Part shown: in pieces, positions 57,429-64,000 of the stretch
Layout of the letters: every line of letters starts with the position of its first letter
Numbering within the stretch: position 1 is the stretch's first letter
Notes under the pieces: generated by a model
What the model saw: only the letters and a program-made list of their open reading frames with translations
What the model was told of the DNA's origin: nothing
Databases searched by the model: none
Made by a program: the position numbers and the translations under genes
Source of the DNA: Panicum virgatum
Taxonomy: Eukaryota; Streptophyta; Magnoliopsida; Poales; Poaceae
Length of the DNA: 64,000 bases
Assembly (NCBI RefSeq): GCF_016808335.1
Contig: NC_053139.1
Location: forward strand, 38,808,464 to 38,872,463
Direction: 5' to 3'

Positions 57429-57960
57429 TTTTTTTTCGAACCAGGCAGAAGAACTGCCGATTATATTAAATAAGAAGATAAAAGTTCAGATTGAACAATA
57501 CAACAATAGAGAGATAAAACAATCCTGCATCAAGCAACTTGACAACCACATGATACATCACTCAAGACAAACCACATGACGCATCACTCAAATAGTCAAA
57601 GCAACAAACCACCACTCCAGCACTCAACTACCTCAAACTCCACAACTCAAATATCTCTGTATGTGGCCGCTTGACTCAAACATCTTCATGTGCCACCACC
57701 TCTAGTAATTCATCAATGCCCTCTCCAATCATGCCGATTAGGGCATTGTCCATCGCTTCTGCCCCATCATCGTAAACGATCTCTAGTCCGCACAGAGGTG
57801 ATTCACGTGGAGCGGCGCGACTAGGCGAAGGCGGCACAGCCCGGCAGCGAGCAGCGACGGCGAGCTCCCCGGGCGCTTGCCCCCGACTGTGACGAGCTCC
57901 CTACCCCGGCGGCAGTGGTGGGGAGCACCACAGGTGTAGCGGCGTTTTTTTTTATTTTTG
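57429..57960 (-). mobile_element. Probable LINE 3' end fragment
   Basis: Read on the minus strand, the stretch ends TATAATCGGCAGTTCTTCTG then CCTGGTTCG and an A run (57429-57438), which resembles the 3' UTR plus poly(A) tail common to grass L1-type LINEs. No ORF2 protein is seen upstream, so it is a 5'-truncated copy. Family call from memory, moderate. Confidence 0.4.
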
Positions 57961-58435
57961 GATGTAAAAACTTTTTCACAAAACTTTTCCCCCTAAATTT
58001 TTTTCTGATTTTTTATGGAATTTTTTTTACAAAACTCTGAACTTTTTTTTTATTTTGGATATAAAGTTTTTTCTTCAAATTTTTCTCAAAATTTTCTCTT
58101 TCATTTTTTATCACCAATTTTTTTCAGTCTCTATCTAATTTTTTTTCTTTGGAAAATTTCTCCAAAAAAATATGTCAGAAAACGATAAAAAAGTTACTAT
58201 AAATGAAAAAAAGAAAAGGTCTGAAGATCGACCGTACGCTGAGCTCCCTACGGAAATTAGCGTGACCCCCATACTCTCAGCGAGTAGCACAAAGCTGTTA
58301 TAATGCAGACGATCTTGTGCCCACATGATTGAAATCTGACACATTATTTCAGACAAAAAAAACGATCCATACTGACAAGACTAGCCAGAAATTGGGAAGA
58401 AAAGTGTAGAACTCAAACGTGTGCTCCTGATGATC
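57961..58435. other. T-rich low-complexity and intergenic sequence
   Basis: Long T runs interspersed with AAATTTT words at 57.94-58.17 kb; no gene. Confidence 0.4.
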
Positions 58436-58764
58436 GGCCTTATTTAGATGCACCGCGTAAATTTTTAAAAAAAGAATCTTTGCACATTTAAAGTATAAAA
58501 TATAGACTAATCACAAAACCAATTACAGAATTTGTTTGTAAATTACAAGATAAATTTATTAAGACTAATTAATTTGTCATTAGCATATATTTACTATAGT
58601 TTTATTGTAGCAATTTATTATATAATCATGACCTACTTAGGCTCATTAAATTCGTCTCATAAATCATAATTTACAAATAAACTATACAGTTAGTTTTTTA
58701 TTTGGTCTCTATGCATGTGCCGCAAATAATTTTGTAATTTGAATTTTGCATCTAAACAAGATCC
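58436..58764. mobile_element. MITE with GGCC-TTATTTAGATGCA ends
   Basis: About 329 bp. The left end GGCCTTATTTAGATGCA is inverted on the right (reading inward GGATCTTGTTTAGATGCA). The interior shares phrases with the MITE at 36030-36360 (TTAGGCTCATTAAATTCGTC), so they are one family. Confidence 0.6.
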
Positions 58765-59438
58765 TAGTGGTCACATACATCTCACAAACACATTTTCCCC
58801 CCTTTTCAAGCCAGCCTCGTTGAAAACGGGATAGGATATAGTAGCAAGGGTGCAGCCGTGCAGATCTCCAGGCTCCAGCTCAAACAGAAAGATCCATTCT
58901 TTAATCCATTTATATTTATTTATGTTCCATCCATTACTCAGAAGGATTCCCACGCGATGCACGCCACGCCATCGATCCAGTCAAATGCAAGCATCCATGC
59001 GGCATGGGAATCGATCGCGCTTCCAGGCTGAAGCAGGCGAGAAGCAGCTAGCTAGCCATGGATCGACGCCCACGGCCGCTCCACCAAGCGGGTCCCATCC
59101 ATGGCGCCTAGCTTCCTCCAACACACATGGTCAGAGGCTTTCCCATGGAAGGATTGTTGTTGATGCAAACAAAAAACAAGCATGTAGTCCAGGGAAGTAC
59201 CTTTCGGATGCATGTTATTTTACACCTCCCGCCTGCCGTGCCGGCCGGCGGCCGGCCTCTCACTCGGAGAAAGACTACGACGCGATGGTGACGGTTGAAA
59301 TCACCCGGTCAAGATATTAGCACATGAACTATACTGACAAAAAACCGAGTCCCCGGTGCAAGTTCCAGTCCTTGAGTCATAGTAATACTAATATACTCAC
59401 CCTCCCTGAATATTCCACTATATATACTTCTTAAGGAA
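58765..59438. other. Intergenic sequence
   Basis: An open plus frame at 58850-59320 has no recognisable domain and no promoter context; not called as a gene. Confidence 0.35.
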
Positions 59439-59440
59439 TA

Positions 59441-59597
59441 CTCCTTCCGTTCTAAATTCTAAACTAAAATATAGATCGTTTCAGCTTTTTTCAGATTCGT
59501 AGTATTTTCCATGTACCTAGATATAATATATGTCTATATGTATAATGATTTATGAACCAAAAAAATCAAAACGACTTGAGTTTTAAAATGGAGGGAG
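59441..59597. mobile_element. Stowaway MITE
   Basis: 157 bp with TA duplications (59439-59440 and 59598-59599). Ends CTCCTTCCGTTCTAAA and, inverted, CTCCCTCCATTTTAAAA. Confidence 0.85.
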
Positions 59598-60484
59598 TAG
59601 AAAGTTTCCTATGATGACGTAAGATGACAAGTCACGACAGAACGTAGAGCAAGTTACAATTGCCATTTCTTTATAAGATTTTTTTTCTAAAAAGTATAAA
59701 AATAAACTGATTTCCCGCAAGTTATATATGCGACCCGCCACATTTCCCTATCCTGAACACTAGCAGCCATCTCCATCGGTGTTCTTCATACTAGAATTGC
59801 AAACATCAACTATTGCTCCGAGAACCCTCATTCTGCAACTCTAGCGCACCGGAACAAGCTGCTTTTCATTAAGACCGTCCCATGTAAGAAGAAGCAACCT
59901 ACTTCCGGTTTCGAAAACTTCCGAACCACGGCTTTGCTTATAAAGTTTTTTTTAACCAGTCTCGTAAATTTGCTCCCGTAAAAAATTCAAATCCAGACCT
60001 AGATGCCACATAGGTTCTCTAACCACTAAATTAGGGTCTCCTCCACACTTATCTCCCTCGTGGCTAGTGGCCTAGCCGCCTCTCCCCCTCTCCGCTTTGC
60101 ATCCTTTTCGGTCTAGCCTACTAGAATAGTAGAATGTAAGCGGGTTTATTTTGAATACCCATATAAAACCATCTTTATGCGGATTTGAGGATAAGCTCGA
60201 TTAACCTCTCTCCAAGCCTGGAGCTCGATCCACCATAAAAAGGATTTGCCTAAGATTCGAGGTGCATGGAATCTAGGAGGTGTGTGAAAGCAACAGGAAG
60301 TTTCTTACAGGGTCTGAATTGATCGATCCCACATGCCACCAGAGTCTCATCCCTTGTGTCTGCCCTGCCACAATGTGTTTGCTGGGCTCCGAGTGGTGAA
60401 GAGGTCAAGGCATGAGGCATCTCTGCTGTCGGCATGTAATCACCTGTCTCCAAAATGCTAGCCAACCAGAATCTCACTACTAGC

Positions 60485-60593
60485 ATATAAAACCCATGCG
60501 AGCAAGCAGCCATGCCGCAGAAGCGCAGAGCGATCGCACAAGCAGAGCTCATCACCGGTGAACTCCGAAGCAGAGCAGCCAGAGCCAGCCACC
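60485..60593 (+). promoter_or_regulatory. Cytochrome P450 gene core promoter and leader
   Basis: A TATA-like CATATAAAAC at about 60484-60493 lies about 100 bases before the ATG at 60594, whose context GCCACCATGG is an excellent start. The leader is about 75 bases. Confidence 0.6.
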
Positions 60594-63007
60594 ATGGAAG
60601 TGGCCGCCGCCGCACGAGACCTCCTCGCCCCCGGCGCCCTCCCCGCCCTCCTCCTCCTCCTCCTCGCCGCCCTCTACGCGCTGCGCCGCCGCGCCGGCGG
60701 CGGCCTCCGCCTCCCGCCGAGCCCGCTGGCGCTGCCCTTCCTGGGCCACCTCCACCTCCTGGCCCCGCTCCCGCACCAGGCGCTGCACCGCCTCGCCGCG
60801 CGCCACGGCCCGCTCCTCTACCTCCGCCTGGGCTCCGTGCCCGCCGTCGCCGCCTGCTCCCCGGACGCCGCCCGCGAGGTGCTCAAGACCCACGAGGCCG
60901 CGTTCCTCGACCGCCCCAAGCCGGCGGCGGTGCACCGCCTCACGTACGGCGGGCAGGACTTCTCCTTCTCGGCGTACGGGCCCTACTGGCGCTTCATGAA
61001 GCGCGCGTGCGTGCACGAGCTCCTGGCGGGGCGCACCCTGGAGCGCCTCCGCCACGTCCGCCGCGAGGAGGTGGCCCGCCTCGTTGCGGCGCTGGCGCGG
61101 AGCGCGGCGGGCGGCGCCGCCGTCGACGTGAACGCCGCGCTCATGGGGCTCACGGGGGACGTCGTCTCCCGGATGGTGATGAGCCGGCGGTGGACCGGCG
61201 ACGACGTCGACACGGAGGAGATGCGGGCCGTGGTCGCCGAGACCGCCGAGCTCACCGGCGTGTTCAACCTGCAGGACTACATCGGCGTGTTCAAGCACTG
61301 GGATGTGCAGGGCCTCGGGAAGCGTATCGACGCCGTGCACCGCAAGTTCGATGCCATGATGGAGCGGATCCTGACGGCGAGGGACGCCGAGCGGCGGCGG
61401 CGGCGGGAGGAGGAGGCCGCCGGCGGCGAGGGAGAGGCAGGCGCCAAGGACGTGCTGGACATGCTCTTCGACATGCACGAGGACGAAGCCGCCGAGATGC
61501 GGCTCACCAGGGATAACATCAAAGCCTTCATGCTGGTACGCCCATGGCGATTATAAATTTTTCTTCTTCTTGTATTGTACTGATAGTACTATTATTTAGT
61601 GCAGCGATGTTATATATCAGACTGCTGCGTAGATCCAATCATGCATCGGGTCAAGTGAAAAACGAAGAAAAATAGTTCCTTCCATGTGATTGATGCCAAC
61701 AAATGTATCCAAAGTATCCAACGCTATAGATGGCCGTTTGGCCCGATGCCCATGGGGGCCCGAGACCCGGCCCAATTTAGCTCGACTCGAGCACGATCCG
61801 GCCCCGATTATTATTGGGCTCCGGGCGGCACGGGCACGATAGCGGGGCCGTGCCTGGGCCTCACTGTCAGCCCATGGACGCGTCCAGGCACGGCCCGAAA
61901 AAGGGCGGCCCGATCGGCTCGATGTGTAGCACGATAGGCCCGTTTAAATACTATGTTATCTATTATCAAACTCTATTTAAACATTTTTGGGCCGCCGGGC
62001 TCCCGGGCCAAACGGGCCGGCCCTGCCCGATTAAATCAAGTTCGGGCCGTGCCTGGGCCGGCACTTCAGCCCATGGGCAGACACGACACGGCCTGTTAAT
62101 ATTTTCATGCTTAAGCGGGTCGTGCCTAAACGGACCATACTTAGACGGGCTCGTGCCGGGCCGTGCCGCCCGTTTGGCCACCAATATCCAACACCACGCT
62201 AACATCGAGAGAACTAGCTATTTCTAGAAGTAGAAAAAAATTCTTTTTTTATCCATTTTTTCTAAAAAAATAGAGGTTACTATTTGGCTATAATTTCGGC
62301 AAAGTTTATAAAATTTGAGCATGCTTTTTCCGCAGGACATCTTCGCGGCCGGCACGGACACGACGACGATCACGCTGGAGTGGGCGCTGTCGGAGCTGAT
62401 CAACAACCCGGCCGTGCTTCGCCGCGCGCAGGCGGAGGTGGACGCCGTCGTGGGCGCGTCCCGGCTCGCCGACGAGTCGGACGTCCCCAACCTCCCCTAC
62501 CTGCAGGCCGTCGCCAAGGAGACGCTCCGCCTCCACCCGACGGGCCCGCTGGTGGTGCGCCGCTCCCTGGAGCCCTGCAAGGTCTCCGGCTACGACGTCC
62601 CCGCCGGCGCGACGGTGTTCGTGAACGTGTGGGCGATCGGGCGCGACCCGGCGAGCTGGGCGCCCGACCCGCTGGCGTTCCGGCCGGAGCGGTTCCTGGA
62701 GGGCGGGAGCGCCGCCGGGGCGGACGTGCGCGGGGGGCACTTCCACCTGCTGCCGTTCGGGAGCGGGCGGCGGATCTGCCCCGGCGCGGGGCTGGCCATG
62801 CTGGTGGTGCAGGCGGCGCTGGCCGCCATGGTGCAGTGCTTCGAGTGGGAGCCGGTGGGGGGCGCGCCCGTGGACATGGAGGAGGGGCCCGGGCTCACGC
62901 TGCCGAGGAAGCGCCCGCTCGTCTGCACCGTCAAGGCCAGGTTCGACCCCATGCCGGCTCTGGCCGCCGATGAGGGCGCGGCGGCGGCGGCGGCCGGTGA
63001 GGAGTGA
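60594..63007 (+). CDS. Cytochrome P450, CYP93 family, two exons
   Basis: Exons 60594..61535 and 62336..63007 (phase 0 intron with GT-AG ends), 537 residues. N-terminal ER anchor ([19 protein letters not shown]) and hinge ([19 protein letters not shown]). CYP93-like stretches follow ([17 protein letters not shown]). The exon 2 start holds the oxygen-activation I-helix (AGTDTT, 319-324). Then K-helix ExxR (KETLRLHP, E376/R379), PERF (431-434) and the heme loop [12 protein letters not shown] with ligand Cys 462. The end ([17 protein letters not shown]) is a CYP93 trait, and the single phase-0 intron before the I-helix is normal for A-type P450s. CYP93 enzymes of grasses oxidise flavanones (flavone synthase II, flavanone 2-hydroxylase) or related substrates; whether this is CYP93F or CYP93G cannot be settled here. 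No lesion. Confidence 0.92.
61727..62190. mobile_element. GC-rich inverted-repeat element in the P450 intron
   Basis: About 455 bp inside the intron. It begins near GATGGCCGTTTGGCCCG and ends near CCCGTTTGGCCACC, and is full of GGGCCGTGCC-like words. One pair (GGGCCGTGCCTGG near 61844, CCAGGCACGGCCC near 61888) forms a perfect 13-bp hairpin. This looks like a grass hAT-related MITE; no clear 8-bp target duplication was found. Confidence 0.5.
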
Positions 63008-64000
63008 CGGCGGCAGACGTGTTCATTCGTCGAGCTGGCATTGGATTTGTGTCGTATGAAAGTGGAACTCTGTTATATCTCGAGGTTGGGATCACCGCAG
63101 TAGTTGTAGCTGCTCGTGTAAGCTTTTGTGATCTTGTGGGCTTGTTGTCGCCATGGGCCTATGTTGGGGGTATCATTGGTCAACTAAAGGCCACGAAAAT
63201 GGAATGGCTCTCACAGCCCAAAAACTGTTGTAGGTTTTGCAGTCCTAGTTGTCCTGTTGATCCACGACTTTATCAGCAACCTCACTTATTGCCTTCTTGG
63301 CACGGTACCATGTTAGGTGCACGAATTTTCGTTATATAGCTGCCCTGCACTGTAATTGTGTTTGGACTTAACTGGAGTGGAAACAACTGTTATGAGTCAT
63401 CTGAAATTCGTGAGTTCAAAAGGCCTGCTGATTAAAAACCGTTGCCCTACGCGGCCCCCGCTGTCACGACACGTGAAATCCCGCGCCGCAATGGTGCCGC
63501 ACGGACAACCGAGAGCTCACCTCCCCTCCTCAAAACAAAACCGCGCGTCCCTGCTGGCGTGCCGAACAGCGCACACACGGGTCCCTACGGTGACCACGCC
63601 GTGCGGCACGCCGCGGCCAGCGATTACTTTGATAAAATGGGTTGTGTGCCTCGCTGTGGACTAGCAAGCGCCTTCCGTCCTTATCCTCTCCCTACAGGAC
63701 ACAAGGGCGACAGGGAGGCGATTTGGGTTTGCCGGCGGCGATTCGGCCGGGTCCCTTCGCTGTCGACGTTTTGACGTTGGTGGAACTAATAAGATCGCCA
63801 GGTGTTCCTATGGCCACGGCGGTGTTCGTGCTCCTCCAAGGGGCCTTCTCCGGAGACGGCGCCCGGAGTTTGACAGCCATTAGGCTGTGCTCGTCTGCAC
63901 ACATCTCTTGCGGCTTTCCAATGTTTGGGATCGTTCTGCTAGCTTGGGAAGAGAAGTTGGTTCCTTGCCTCGGTGGTCTCTGGCGCTGGGTGGCGGCCTG
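63008..64000 (+). other. P450 3' UTR and following sequence
   Basis: No gene supported. The P450 3' UTR probably reaches about 63.3-63.4 kb. The last 500 bases are GC-richer and could lead into a gene beyond the window, but no start or domain is visible. Confidence 0.4.

Noticed and set aside
58850..59320. 156-codon plus-strand frame upstream of the P450 gene
   Set aside because: No domain, no splice or promoter support, and biased composition; not called.
60512..61516. Alternative frames across P450 exon 1 (334 codons plus, 308 codons minus)
   Set aside because: These are shadows of the high-GC third codon position; the P450 frame has all family motifs.

Overview
This is plant nuclear DNA, almost certainly from a grass and most likely a panicoid. 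The evidence is four intron-bearing plant genes with strongly GC-biased 5' exons, grass-type Sirevirus and chromovirus retrotransposons, Stowaway and hAT MITEs, a CACTA end, and Helitron pieces. Nothing prokaryotic is present: no operons, ribosome binding sites or CRISPR array.

Layout. (1) 1-1619: right-hand part of a Mutator-like element with a transposase N-terminal fragment on the minus strand. (2) 2417-7203: a head-to-head pair, a DYW-type PPR gene (minus, two exons) and the COM1/Sae2/CtIP homolog (plus, two coding exons), about 580 bp between start codons. (3) 7.2-12.5 kb: TE debris, including a Helitron helicase remnant, a MITE, a SINE with clear target duplications and a small solo LTR. 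(4) 12482-30478: a Ty3/gypsy chromovirus (minus; TSD CCTAT) split by a young complete Sirevirus, 14828-27838 (plus; TSD CCAGT), with intact gag, pol and a third ORF. (5) 30.5-33 kb: an unidentified coding frame interrupted by a solo LTR (TSD TATAG). (6) 33-39.7 kb: LTR-like sequence, MITEs, a 353-bp Helitron, a TIR element with a GC-rich core, and a second copy of a segment also found at 9.9-11.5 kb. (7) 42465-46416: a six-exon bHLH gene (minus). (8) About 48.83-55.56 kb: a CACTA element containing a non-coding LTR retrotransposon (49346-55069), one LTR of which carries a Stowaway MITE. (9) 56-60 kb: small TEs. (10) 60594-63007: a two-exon cytochrome P450 of the CYP93 type (plus), followed by sequence in which I see no gene.

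The host genes do not form a pathway: organellar RNA editing (PPR), meiotic and repair double-strand-break end processing (COM1), transcription control (bHLH), and probably flavonoid-type oxidation (P450). Roughly two thirds of the window is transposon-derived. Insertion boundaries were read directly from target duplications, LTR pairs and empty sites. LTR divergence gives a relative order: the gypsy element (about 22 differences over about 313 aligned bases by eye) is much older than the Sirevirus inside it (5 differences over 1684).
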